A stretch of DNA of 64,000 nucleotides from Prostheceraeus crozeri (lineage: Eukaryota > Platyhelminthes > Polycladida > Euryleptidae). This document shows positions 1-7,602 of the stretch, one piece after another. The translations under genes were made by a program, and so were the position numbers. The notes below the pieces were generated by a model. The model saw only the letters and a list, made by a program, of their open reading frames with translations. It was not told the DNA's origin and ran no database searches. Within the stretch, counting starts at the first letter, position 1; every line of letters begins with the position of its first letter. The DNA lies in the NCBI GenBank assembly GCA_907163375.1, contig CAJQUW010013614.1, positions 1-64,000 on the forward strand, in the 5' to 3' direction.

Positions 1-289
1 CGCGCTAAAGGCATATCAAGATCATTGGTCTCTAACATGAAACGTAAAAATTTCAGGGAAGCCTATAGAAATAAAAAATATAACGTTTGTCAATATGACA
101 ATCTTAAAATCTAAGTCGCATGAGATCAAAACTCATACTTTTAGGAAACGGGCGCTTTCAGCATGGGAGGATAAGAGGTGTTGGATAGGACATAACACAT
201 CTCTTCCACATGGACATCCTGACACAAACATACCACCACCCAAAAGAATTAAACTCACACTACCACATTCAGGAGACGTCTTAGCATAA
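1..289 (+). pseudogene. C-terminal end of Polinton protein-primed DNA polymerase B
   Basis: Only the end of the gene is in the window; the polymerase and exonuclease domains would lie to the left. The segment 95-289 reads HEIKTHTFRKRALSAWEDKR followed a few residues later by SLPHGH, which matches the conserved tail of Polinton and adintovirus family B polymerases (a K-x-ALS-x-x-DDKR-like block and an SLPYGH-like block close to the C terminus). Sequence upstream of 95 also looks polymerase-like but the coding frame is not continuous, so this copy is broken. Family role: replicates the element from its protein-capped ends. It is transcribed towards the capsid block, and a shared polyadenylation zone follows at 439-452. 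Confidence 0.7.
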
Positions 290-438
290 TCATCCTTAAC
301 TTAGTATTTTCATGTTGATTTCTGTAGATAAACATTGCTGTTTTATGTATCGCATGAGATCGTTTCTTCCTTGTGAATATATGCCTACAGTCAGCCCATT
401 CCCCTATATCTGTGAAAAGACTTTTTCATACACATATT

Positions 439-452
439 TTTATTTCAATAAA
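439..452. terminator. Back-to-back polyadenylation signals between convergent Polinton genes
   Basis: AATAAA on the plus strand at 447-452 can serve the polymerase transcript, and TTTATT at 439-444 is AATAAA on the minus strand, serving the gene that ends at 468. The two lie within 14 bases, so both convergent transcripts could end in the same short spacer. Confidence 0.5.
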
Positions 453-467
453 CATATCACAATGACT

Positions 468-1346
468 TCACTTTGTTTTCCGAAACACTAAAGTTACGAG
501 GGATATAGTATCTTTCACATGGATGCACTCTTGTAAACCATTGGTAATTTTGATAGCAATAGAGGGTATAGTTTGTTTGACGACGGGATGATAGAAAATA
601 GATTCAAACATCTTCTCGACTATTCCATATGAAGCGTCTTTATCATGAATGAAATCACGTAAAATGTATTCTTTTTTCTCACCAACAGAAATAGGTAGAA
701 TCAAATCACTTTGAATGTAAAGGTGCTGTTCATGTTTATCAAGTGTCATTGCTGTTTCTATACCAATCGTATGCGCAGCAGTAAACACAGTTTGTAGCAT
801 TGAAAAACCAAAAAGTTTTTTCAAATTCTTAGTCAATTGACATTGAATGTCATCACCCAGTTTCAGAACAACGCGTTGATTTTCAATTGAAAACGAAATG
901 TGGTGTGTCTTTACATCATATTTACTTTTCATCACATGCTTCAACTTCTGTTGTATATAAGGATTTACTACATGAATGAAGCTTTCAACTGCATGATATA
1001 GACGCGGCATTATATTGATAGCAACTTTAGATTCTTGATAAGACTGGTAAATTTTCTTGATGCGATCACCATAGATGTCCACCCACCATTCATCATTAAC
1101 TGAATCAGCTTTAGTGTGATATTCATGAGAAGCATACACCAGACCGCTTCCAATAATAGATGTATAATGTCTTACAAAATGACGAAAGGTTGGAGAGAAA
1201 TAAACTGTAAGTTTGTCATTATATTTCTGAATGACCAACTTATTTTTGTCCGCCATAATTTTCTCTCCATACTTCATACCCACAGTCTCATTCCATCGTT
1301 TTACTAACTCAATAAGTGATAAAGGTTGAACACCACGCTTTTTCAA
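468..1346 (-). CDS. Polinton capsid-associated protein, C-terminal-type module B
   Basis: A 292-residue protein without a recognised enzyme motif. It ends in a strand-rich stretch, SLVTLVFRKTK, that resembles the end of its neighbour at 1922-2776 (SITLHFRMKS). Proteins ending in a similar LHFR motif sit beside the major capsid genes of many Polintons. There the C-terminal part usually follows an N-terminal part beginning like F-x-x-LPSN-x-S; here that N-terminal part seems to be the separate gene at 1367-1912, directly upstream on the same strand. A minor capsid or vertex role is an inference from this context, not something the sequence proves. Confidence 0.5.
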   Translation of the reverse strand: MKKRGVQPLSLIELVKRWNETVGMKYGEKIMADKNKLVIQKYNDKLTVYFSPTFRHFVRHYTSIIGSGLVYASHEYHTKADSVNDEWWVDIYGDRIKKIYQSYQESKVAINIMPRLYHAVESFIHVVNPYIQQKLKHVMKSKYDVKTHHISFSIENQRVVLKLGDDIQCQLTKNLKKLFGFSMLQTVFTAAHTIGIETAMTLDKHEQHLYIQSDLILPISVGEKKEYILRDFIHDKDASYGIVEKMFESIFYHPVVKQTIPSIAIKITNGLQECIHVKDTISLVTLVFRKTK

Positions 1347-1366
1347 AATGATGCGTTCTTCGCATT

Positions 1367-1912
1367 CTACAATTCTACAATTCTACAATTCGATTCATTA
1401 TCCAACCTCAGTGTAAGACCTTTAGTAAAAGAATGAAAGCGAAGGAACGGTCTCCCACTCCAATGATAGATAGTAAACTCATAAACTTTCTGATCCTTAT
1501 TCTTCATGATGGAAGTATTACCACTGTTGAATGCCTTAATAATTTTCTCATTCCCAAATGGTTCATAATAATCTGATTTTATCTGAATCCATTCATAGTT
1601 CCACTTTCCATCTGACGTTAAATTGTATGGGAACTGGAATGCATTATTCATCGTTATTCCATTATGGGCGCGAGGAGTCAATATCATTTCTTCCACATCA
1701 TTCACATTCTGAATATTGCTATCATAGCAAATACTAGAAACGCCAACATCCCATTCACCTTCTAAATGTAGTGGGCGATTTAATTCTACTCGATAGTCTG
1801 ATGGTTTATTTTTGGGAAATTTATTCATAGAAGCATTACTGGGCAAGTAGATTAGAAACGAGTCCTTATTTTCACTTTCCATATTATTCACATTGGAAAA
1901 ATATATTAGCAT
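1367..1912 (-). CDS. Polinton capsid-associated protein, N-terminal-type module B
   Basis: A 181-residue product. Residues 20-60 contain LIYLPSNASMNKFPKN and, after a short gap, LEGEWDVGVSSI. This resembles the N-terminal signature (LPSN, P-x-N, then L-x-G-x-W-E-V-x-L) of a protein family carried next to capsid genes in many Polintons. The gene is separated from the downstream partner at 468-1346 by about 20 bases, so the two are probably transcribed together. The parallel gene at 2784-3287 has the same L-x-G-x-W-E-V-G-V block, so the two-gene unit occurs twice. The first methionine is at 1912, but the ATG of MESENKDSF a few codons later is an equally good start. Function is inferred only. 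Confidence 0.5.
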   Translation of the reverse strand: MLIYFSNVNNMESENKDSFLIYLPSNASMNKFPKNKPSDYRVELNRPLHLEGEWDVGVSSICYDSNIQNVNDVEEMILTPRAHNGITMNNAFQFPYNLTSDGKWNYEWIQIKSDYYEPFGNEKIIKAFNSGNTSIMKNKDQKVYEFTIYHWSGRPFLRFHSFTKGLTLRLDNESNCRIVEL

Positions 1913-1921
1913 ACTTTTGCA

Positions 1922-2776
1922 TTAACTCTTCATTCGGAAATGGAGTGTGATACTTGTCACAGCATCTTTATGAAAAGGAATCAACGCACCAGCATCGTCA
2001 TAAATGGCAATATCAATTTGTGGGATGTAGTTTGATTTCAGCTTTGTATAATGCACTTTCTTGAAAGTATGCTCAGATAAAATACTGCAGCTCTTTGGCT
2101 GGTATGGTATCATTGCTAGCAATGGAGCTTCAACATCTCCCACACGTACATCTTCACCAATATTGGAATATATCTGAAAATAGTTAATACGACGCGATAG
2201 TGACATGCCTGCGCTAGCTTTGGTTACAGTACCACTTTTAAAGATATTTTGATCAAAACCCAAAATGTCCATTAGAGTTTTATCCATAATTAGTTCAATA
2301 CCTTTTCCACTTATAGTGAGAGACAAAACACCTTCTTTTTCAGAAAATGAAATATGTTGGTCATTAATCACTTCATTTAAATAATCTACAACCAATTTAA
2401 CTGAAGTAATAATGCGAGGCATCAACACTCTTGTTTCATGTAAGATACCACCTAAAGGCTCTACACACTTTCTGTATAAAGATGCGGTCCATTCTGTATC
2501 AAATTGATTTGACCTTTCACATGGTAAATGTTGCACATCAAATTTTCCATGAACAGCTGCAGAACGATGTCGTAAGAACTGATGAAAATCTTTTGAACAA
2601 ACTAATACTAGATCATCATCATTTAATTTACTTATTGTAATATGATTAGATGATTTGATATAAGTCAATGTTGCCACTTGTTTACCATCAACTCGAAGGA
2701 GATAATTAAATTTCTTCAATAATGTTTCAGGAGTCATGTTTGTCTTTCTTGGCTTAATCGCAATCTTCTTCATCAA
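1922..2776 (-). CDS. Polinton capsid-associated protein, C-terminal-type module A
   Basis: A 284-residue protein. Near residues 200-225 it has NYFQIYSNIGEDVRVGDVEA followed by PLLAMIP; then PQIDIAIYDDAGALIPF and a final SITLHFRMKS. This order (Y-x-Y-S/C-D-I-x-x-x-x-x-VGD-x-x-APLL, then I-x-I-x-D-x-x-G-x-x-x-x-F, then LHFR) is the pattern I associate with a Polinton protein encoded beside the major capsid gene. It is longer and better conserved than its copy at 468-1346. It follows the gene at 2784-3287 after only 7 bases. A virion role is likely; penton/minor capsid is a guess. Confidence 0.55.
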   Translation of the reverse strand: MMKKIAIKPRKTNMTPETLLKKFNYLLRVDGKQVATLTYIKSSNHITISKLNDDDLVLVCSKDFHQFLRHRSAAVHGKFDVQHLPCERSNQFDTEWTASLYRKCVEPLGGILHETRVLMPRIITSVKLVVDYLNEVINDQHISFSEKEGVLSLTISGKGIELIMDKTLMDILGFDQNIFKSGTVTKASAGMSLSRRINYFQIYSNIGEDVRVGDVEAPLLAMIPYQPKSCSILSEHTFKKVHYTKLKSNYIPQIDIAIYDDAGALIPFHKDAVTSITLHFRMKS

Positions 2777-2783
2777 CGTCTTC

Positions 2784-3287
2784 TCATTTTTTGGAATAAG
2801 ATCTACATAATAAGCTTCCTCTCGATGTTAACTGTTTATGACCACTTGGGTGGTAATTAACGTTATAATTATCATAGCTTGTTAAGACGCTAGCGAGGTA
2901 ACCTAAATCAGTTCTTAAACTTGGACTTAAACCAACAATCCAATCTTTCTCAACTACATGATGTACATAATTATGATCATCATTGTGCGGAGTAAATTGG
3001 ACAATATGTTTACACGCTTTATTCAGGAAATCATATATAAACTTTTTACATGATAAGAGATCTTTCTTTGGCCACTGTGGAATGTATACTCGGCACCCCT
3101 TTTCACATTGGTAAGCAGCTGTGCGTCTCATATTAATAGTCATCACCTCATGATCAAAAGTATAGACACAGTTGCTATGAACAAGTTGAGTGACACCCAC
3201 TTCCCACTTTCCATTTAGCTGTTGTGTATGATCAATAGGAGTAGAAGAGTGCGGCTCGATTACTAGCAAATCTCTTTGTAGCCGCAT
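2784..3287 (-). CDS. Polinton capsid-associated protein, N-terminal-type module A
   Basis: A 167-residue product containing HTQQLNGKWEVGVTQLVHSN near its start, the counterpart of LEGEWDVGVSSI in the gene at 1367-1912. It contains no LPSN block, which suggests it begins later than the family norm or has diverged. The last third (about residues 125-167) is low in recognisable motifs and basic. It is the first gene of a four-gene minus-strand run (3287 down to 468) and starts 64 bases from the divergent forward gene at 3351, so the gap between them should hold both promoters. Role inferred as virion structural. Confidence 0.45.
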   Translation of the reverse strand: MRLQRDLLVIEPHSSTPIDHTQQLNGKWEVGVTQLVHSNCVYTFDHEVMTINMRRTAAYQCEKGCRVYIPQWPKKDLLSCKKFIYDFLNKACKHIVQFTPHNDDHNYVHHVVEKDWIVGLSPSLRTDLGYLASVLTSYDNYNVNYHPSGHKQLTSRGSLLCRSYSKK

Positions 3288-3350
3288 TGCTAAGCAAAAT
3301 ATGATAAAACGACATTTTTATATTGCTGATCTGCGACTTTGCATAACATC
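3288..3350. promoter_or_regulatory. Short divergent promoter region inside the Polinton
   Basis: About 63 bases separate the minus-strand capsid run from the forward block that carries the TBP-like gene. It is AT-rich and contains tttttatatt, a loose TATA-like stretch around 3315-3324. Nothing more specific can be read. Confidence 0.3.
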
Positions 3351-3707
3351 ATGAAGACTTGGATTTTGGACTCTCTACAATATATCAGAGTTGATCGTGA
3401 TGGAAACGTACACTTCAAAAATTCTCATGGTCATACATCAAGAGGTATTACATTAACATGGCGACAATTTGTCAACCTCAATGATATCATGAGGGATTTG
3501 GAATATTTTGAAACATTAAGATTCATCTCCTTGGGTGATCAAGTTTGGCTTCAACATTACAGAAATGAAATTCAAATCTGCCATTCTCATTCCGCAAACT
3601 GTTTCTCATTTCGCAAATACAATTGGGAGAAGTATAGAAGATACATACATCGCTCCATCATGACATTTATTCGTCGTGAGTTCATCGCCCTACTATGCAA
3701 ATCTTAA
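3351..3707 (+). CDS. Small Polinton protein, possibly PC4-like (copy 1)
   Basis: A 118-residue protein starting at the ATG of MKTWILDSLQYIRVD. It contains two similar strand-strand-helix halves: the first runs through DGNVHFKNSHGH to ITLTWRQFVNLNDIMRDLEY, the second through GDQVWLQHYRNEIQICHSH to NWEKYRRYIHRSI. The pattern of short beta strands followed by a helix with a conserved aromatic/L spacing recalls the single-stranded-DNA-binding PC4/p15 coactivator fold, where two such units form the binding surface. The match is weak at the level of individual residues (the usual KGISL block is not evident). It is clearly a paralogue of the next gene. PC4-like is a hypothesis; otherwise an unknown family. 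It sits directly before a TBP-like gene, which favours a transcription role. Confidence 0.5.
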   Translation: MKTWILDSLQYIRVDRDGNVHFKNSHGHTSRGITLTWRQFVNLNDIMRDLEYFETLRFISLGDQVWLQHYRNEIQICHSHSANCFSFRKYNWEKYRRYIHRSIMTFIRREFIALLCKS

Positions 3708-3729
3708 TCAGACATGACTACCACGCACC

Positions 3730-4380
3730 ATGAGTTGGACATTAGATTCCCTACAACGTATTGAAACGGATCATGATCGAAACGTCTATTTCAAAGATTC
3801 AACTGGAAATGTGAGAAGAGAGTTTGTTTTATCTTATCGTCATTTTCAATCTCTACATCATATCATGAAGGATTTTAAATACTTCTATATGAAAAGACAT
3901 TCACGTATTGGAAATCGCATCTGGTTGCGCGTCAACAAACGGCGAATTCAACTCTATCATTCCCAACTCCATACTAACTTCACATTTCATCAAGGTAGTT
4001 GGGAAAAGTATAAAAGGAAGGTGCATCGCTCAATTTACTCATTCTTTCATCATGAAGCGCCATCGCTACACCATCGTCAACATTCTCCGTCGCTTCAGAC
4101 TCTACACCAAAATCGATCTCACAACATTACACCAACACCTTCCAAACAGCAAGTATTACCCGGGTCGACCTCAAATGTTAGTGGTGAAGATGAACAATTC
4201 ACGGAATCTTCAACTCTTCCCAAGTGGAACTGTACAGATTCTCGGCGCCCTTTCTCATTCATCGGCGCAGTCAATGCGCTTAAAGCTACAGAGACTACTA
4301 CGTCGGATATGGAAGAGGGAGAGGTGTGTGATGTCGAATCTGACTGTGGACAATATGGTGATCTCTACTCAATTGAGTGA
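3730..4380 (+). CDS. Small Polinton protein, possibly PC4-like (copy 2), with C-terminal extension
   Basis: Paralogue of the gene 23 bases upstream: MSWTLDSLQRIETDHDRNVY aligns with its start, and GSWEKYKRKVHRSIYSFFHH with its end. The frame stays open for about 105 further residues that have no counterpart in copy 1. This tail is rich in Ser, Thr and Pro, then acidic (SDMEEGEVCDVESDCG). It overlaps the TBP-like gene from 4052 to 4380 in a different frame. The tail may be genuine overprinted sequence, or simply an open shadow of the TBP frame. If the PC4-like reading is right, it would bind single-stranded DNA and assist promoter opening; this is inference. Confidence 0.5.
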   Translation: MSWTLDSLQRIETDHDRNVYFKDSTGNVRREFVLSYRHFQSLHHIMKDFKYFYMKRHSRIGNRIWLRVNKRRIQLYHSQLHTNFTFHQGSWEKYKRKVHRSIYSFFHHEAPSLHHRQHSPSLQTLHQNRSHNITPTPSKQQVLPGSTSNVSGEDEQFTESSTLPKWNCTDSRRPFSFIGAVNALKATETTTSDMEEGEVCDVESDCGQYGDLYSIE

Positions 4381-4597
4381 AAGTGTATCATTTTTGAAGA
4401 TTCGTACCAGCAGTTACAATTTGTGTTATGAACCCGAACTTTTTCCTGCAGCTCTCATTAGTTGTTGGTTGCCTGTGCATGTTGCAATCTTTCATAATAG
4501 TAAAGTGATCATTACTGGACTAAAATCTCATGTACAAGCAAATGTGATCCTAGACTATCTCATCGAGTATGTACGTACCCAGCGGATTGTAAAATAA
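4052..4597 (+). CDS. TATA-binding protein-like (TBP core) encoded by the Polinton
   Basis: Starting at the ATG at 4052 the product is 181 residues, the size of a bare TBP core. The first repeat reads RHRYTIVNILRRFRLYTKID (compare PQLQNIVSTVNLGCKLDL in TBP) followed by YYPGRPQMLVVKMNNSR and FPSGTVQILGALS. The second has NLTVDNMVISTQLSESVSF, then YEPELFPAALISCW and IFHNSKVIITGLKSHVQAN, matching the diagnostic YEPELFPGLIYRM and IFVSGKVVLTGAK of eukaryotic TBP. The twofold repeat and the phenylalanine positions of the second repeat are recognisable. Family role: bends promoter DNA and nucleates transcription. An upstream methionine at 3908 extends the frame by 48 residues without TBP similarity, so 4052 is preferred. 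It overlaps the gene at 3730-4380 and follows a paralogous pair that may be PC4-like. An origin by capture from a host is inferred. Confidence 0.8.
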   Translation: MKRHRYTIVNILRRFRLYTKIDLTTLHQHLPNSKYYPGRPQMLVVKMNNSRNLQLFPSGTVQILGALSHSSAQSMRLKLQRLLRRIWKRERCVMSNLTVDNMVISTQLSESVSFLKIRTSSYNLCYEPELFPAALISCWLPVHVAIFHNSKVIITGLKSHVQANVILDYLIEYVRTQRIVK

Positions 4598-4628
4598 AAA
4601 ACAATTTTTCCAACATGATGTCTTTATT
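4593..4628. terminator. Convergent polyadenylation signals after the TBP-like gene
   Basis: AATAAA on the plus strand at 4593-4598 overlaps the stop codon of the TBP-like gene. TTTATT at 4623-4628 supplies AATAAA on the minus strand at the end of the protease gene. Only about 25 bases separate the two convergent genes. Confidence 0.5.
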
Positions 4629-5085
4629 TCAAATCATGATAGAACTTACAAATCATTTTTTCATTAGAGGATGGATTACATGAAAAGTTTTGAATAACAG
4701 ATACAAATCGAGATACATGTAAACGTTTTAAGATGAAGTACAGTAAAAAAGCACCACACGTTGATGAAAGTAGATGTTGTAGTATGCGTTCATTTCGTTG
4801 ATATTGACGCGTATGTTTTCTCAACCACTGTTGTGTTGGTATATTTGGAGGTTGAGCAAGAGAGTCAAATAGTTCACCACGTCGGTCTTCTCCAATAAAG
4901 ATCGCTTTCCAATGCTCACCGCCTAAATTCTGCGAATGAGTGTTTAGCACACTAAAGATGGGATAGTGATTTGCTGCAGGTGGTAAGGTATCGAGCGAAT
5001 AGACATTATCGAAAGCTTTCAACGTCGCTTCGTCTGCATTACGCTGTACTTTAGTTTCAATATCGTCAGCAGTCAACCAACTCAT
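4624..5085 (-). CDS. Adenain-like cysteine protease of the Polinton
   Basis: A 153-residue protein of the adenovirus-protease/Ulp1-like family. The block GGEHWKAIFI gives the catalytic His (HW), GELFDSLAQPP carries the downstream Asp-containing strand, and SSTCGAFLLYFI holds the nucleophile Cys in the typical (S/D)-x-x-CG context. Family role: cleaves capsid and core precursors during virion maturation, typically after GG-x sites; the neighbouring basic protein has such sites. The ATG at 5085 shares its first base with the stop codon of the major capsid gene (TAATG), which suggests coupled expression. The size fits Polinton proteases, slightly shorter than adenovirus protease at about 200 residues. 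Confidence 0.85.
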   Translation of the reverse strand: MSWLTADDIETKVQRNADEATLKAFDNVYSLDTLPPAANHYPIFSVLNTHSQNLGGEHWKAIFIGEDRRGELFDSLAQPPNIPTQQWLRKHTRQYQRNERILQHLLSSTCGAFLLYFILKRLHVSRFVSVIQNFSCNPSSNEKMICKFYHDLK

Positions 5086-6362
5086 TAACGATTATACTGA
5101 AGAATCACGTCACGATACTTTGTAATTTCAATATTTGAATCGAAGACGGCATAAATTAATACATTGATCGTCTCAGGTAGTGTTCTTTTGAACGTCAAAT
5201 CCAAACGAATATTATGAGGCACGTTCGCTTGACGATAGGGTGCACTAATATCGCTGTCAGCAGTCAAATCAAATGCATAAATAGTATATCCACTCTTAAA
5301 CTCTTTCATAGTCAGTCCGTTGGTGTCATCCGTATTGTAAAAGCCAAAGACATCCATAAAATCAACATAACTGCGCATAAATTGATCCGAAGCAAAATCT
5401 GGTTTGTAGGGTGGACCAGGATGACTCACACCATTTACACGTAAAGCAATTTCACTTAACTGATTGTGTTTAAAATTGAAAGGATTCTTCTTTATATTAC
5501 CATTAAATGCATCATTTTCAACCATTGCCACCATGAGGAACTTCGGTGCTTCCGATGGAAAGAGGCCATCTTTCATGAAACTCTTTTGATCTTTCGGAAT
5601 TGTAAAAGTGAGAAGCTTTGTATGCTGAACGGGGTAAATGGCATTTTGGCGGTTAAGACCTTCAGCATGCCCTCTAATGACACTTGGATTCGGTACTACT
5701 CGACGAATGTAAAGTACAATATCTTCCACATGAATTCTAAAATTGTCAACTTTAGCAAATGCATTCAGCGCAAATTCAGGCTTATTCAATGTCAGCTTGA
5801 GTCGCATGCTGGTATTACAGAGTAAAATCTTTGACTGTCTAAAGAAGTCTAAATTCAGTGGACCATATAGCTGACATACTTTACTATCTTTAATCATAGC
5901 AGATCGCTTTACAAAGCCACTGTTTGTTTCAGCATCAAATTTTCCTGCTTCATCTCTGTACCATCCCATGGCTTCCATATGACTTTTTTGTGCTGCTGGA
6001 TGAAACTGTGATACATGATTGATATATGATTTATAGGGATAATCGCTTTGGCCACCTTCCACCTGCTGCTCTCCAATCGTAAGAGAAACATCGCGAAGTA
6101 ATGTAGTCAATGGTAAATTGTTCAGTCCAACTTTATGTGTATCGTCAATAGCAGTTCCATCTGCTTGCTGAATTCTAAACCTCAAATCAACCATCGCATA
6201 ACTCAAATCTATGTAGTCATCACTACCACAAGGAATAACAAATTCAATGGGGCCAGCATTCTCAGCTGTTCGAGGATGATAATCTACAATACTTGAACTA
6301 AGAATATCTGTCTGTATGGCTTGTTGATCAAACAAACAAAACCCGGAAGTTTTACACTCCAT
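5085..6362 (-). CDS. Major capsid protein (double jelly-roll, hexon-like) of the Polinton
   Basis: A 425-residue product beginning MECKTSGFCLFDQQAIQTDI. It has the conserved start of Polinton/adintovirus hexon-like proteins: D-x-F, then a run ending in GPIEFVIPCGSDDYIDLS and TLLRDVSLTIGEQQVEGG, followed by YPYKSYINHV. The later GPLNLDFFRQSKILLCNTSM and the C-terminal FDLTADSDISAPYRQANVPH are also typical of the family. These proteins form trimeric capsomers of an icosahedral shell. The gene is open throughout. It lies between the protease (overlap of one base) and the basic core-type protein (3-base gap), the usual virion gene cluster. Assignment rests on pattern recognition of the family, not a fold calculation. 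Confidence 0.85.
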   Translation of the reverse strand: MECKTSGFCLFDQQAIQTDILSSSIVDYHPRTAENAGPIEFVIPCGSDDYIDLSYAMVDLRFRIQQADGTAIDDTHKVGLNNLPLTTLLRDVSLTIGEQQVEGGQSDYPYKSYINHVSQFHPAAQKSHMEAMGWYRDEAGKFDAETNSGFVKRSAMIKDSKVCQLYGPLNLDFFRQSKILLCNTSMRLKLTLNKPEFALNAFAKVDNFRIHVEDIVLYIRRVVPNPSVIRGHAEGLNRQNAIYPVQHTKLLTFTIPKDQKSFMKDGLFPSEAPKFLMVAMVENDAFNGNIKKNPFNFKHNQLSEIALRVNGVSHPGPPYKPDFASDQFMRSYVDFMDVFGFYNTDDTNGLTMKEFKSGYTIYAFDLTADSDISAPYRQANVPHNIRLDLTFKRTLPETINVLIYAVFDSNIEITKYRDVILQYNR

Positions 6363-6364
6363 GA

Positions 6365-6820
6365 TTAGAAGTTATGGCAGCGTCGTCGTTTAGCGCCTGA
6401 TGAATGATTAGAGCCTCTGCGACGTTTGCGTGAATGCCTTTTGACTGAAGATCGCACCTTACCAGCTCCGCGATGTTTCCTTCTTCCTTTATTCATTCGT
6501 TTAGGCGATTTCTTTCCTTGAGTAACACCAGCAAAGGTCTGCTTCAATGTTTTTAAACCGCGTTCCTTCCCACAATTCAACAAACTGCTCTTAAAACTTC
6601 TACCTCTGGAAAGATCACTAGCAACATCACCAGCAAAGCCAACGGCATTACTTAAAACACTTCGTTTTAAAGATCTTCCGACATTGGATATGAGAGGTGC
6701 TACAACAGATTTCAGTGCACCAACTATGCTACCTCCACGTTGGCGGCGAGCGCCGATGTAAATGTGTCCTCCACTACTTACATAGGAGGGTCGTGAATAA
6801 AATGAGGCAGTTGGATTCAT
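6365..6820 (-). CDS. Basic core/membrane-active protein (adenovirus pVI/pX-like) of the Polinton
   Basis: A 151-residue, very basic protein. After a Tyr/Ser-rich start it has ARRQRGGSIVGALKSVVAPL, an amphipathic helix directly after a GG-x site of the kind adenain-type proteases cut. The last 50 residues are dominated by Lys, Arg and Ser (for example KRHSRKRRRG and KRRRCHNF). The layout resembles adenovirus pVI (membrane-lytic helix) and pX/VII (DNA-condensing tail). Likely jobs are genome condensation and endosome escape; this is inference. It abuts the capsid gene. Confidence 0.6.
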   Translation of the reverse strand: MNPTASFYSRPSYVSSGGHIYIGARRQRGGSIVGALKSVVAPLISNVGRSLKRSVLSNAVGFAGDVASDLSRGRSFKSSLLNCGKERGLKTLKQTFAGVTQGKKSPKRMNKGRRKHRGAGKVRSSVKRHSRKRRRGSNHSSGAKRRRCHNF

Positions 6821-6840
6821 AGCTCAAACCCTAAACATTG

Positions 6841-7491
6841 TTAGTTACAACTTTGCATGAATCGCTGTCGATCACTTAGATGAAAGATGTCGGCACGACG
6901 CATCCAAGAGTTCATACTTGAAGGATAACCAGTCCATTTAACAAGACACCATTCTTCACCTTGTCGTTTTTTACATCGAATGATTTTCTCTACCAAATAT
7001 GTTTCACTTTCAGTGACTACCTCAATCTCATCGCGGTAAAAGCTACCCTCAATTTCTTCATTGTCGTAATCTTTCAACTTGTAGGTGGTGGGAGAGTCTT
7101 TTTGATCAATCCTTGATACTGTAAATACCTCCTCTGTCCAATTCGGAAGGTACCCTTTAGCAAAAACACTCTTCACTTTTGAGATACGAACTTTATCACC
7201 AATTTTCACATCACTTTTCACATGAGTGCGTTTACGTTGGAATGATTCGCGCACTTTATCTACATTGTCAGCATTTACATCTACTGGTCTGAGTCCAATA
7301 GAACGATGGTTAGAGTGATTGTAGGCATGGAGTGTATCTTGTAGAACCTTTGTCCAATTTTGTGTCAAGTTGGCAGTAAAATGTCGCCACAAGCGATTTT
7401 TTAATGTGCGACTAAAACGTTCAACGAGTGCAGCTTTATGAGCACTCTTTACACTAAACAACTCAATGTCATGCCTCTCAAATAATCTCAC
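6841..7491 (-). pseudogene. Integrase, C-terminal part with chromodomain (Polinton)
   Basis: The segment carries the end of a retrovirus-type DDE integrase: HKAALVERFSRTLKNRLWR includes the catalytic Glu region, and NHSNHRSIGLRPVDVN is the usual motif beyond it. Next comes an SH3-like stretch (KIGDKVRISKVKSVFAKGY), and residues 165-210 form a chromodomain (EKIIRCKKRQGEEWCLVKWT, GYPSSMNSW). Polinton integrases have this order. The rest of the enzyme lies at 7603-8122 and the whole gene is not continuous, so it is counted as broken. Family role: insertion of the element into host DNA, with the chromodomain possibly directing it to certain chromatin. Confidence 0.8.
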
Positions 7492-7602
7492 ATGCTGATT
7501 TTCAAACTCTTTTCCTTGATCACTCTGAATTCTTTTTGGAATGCGACCTTCTCGAAAAATTGTTTGGAATGCTTTTGCTACTCCTTTCCCTTCTTTAGTT
7601 TT

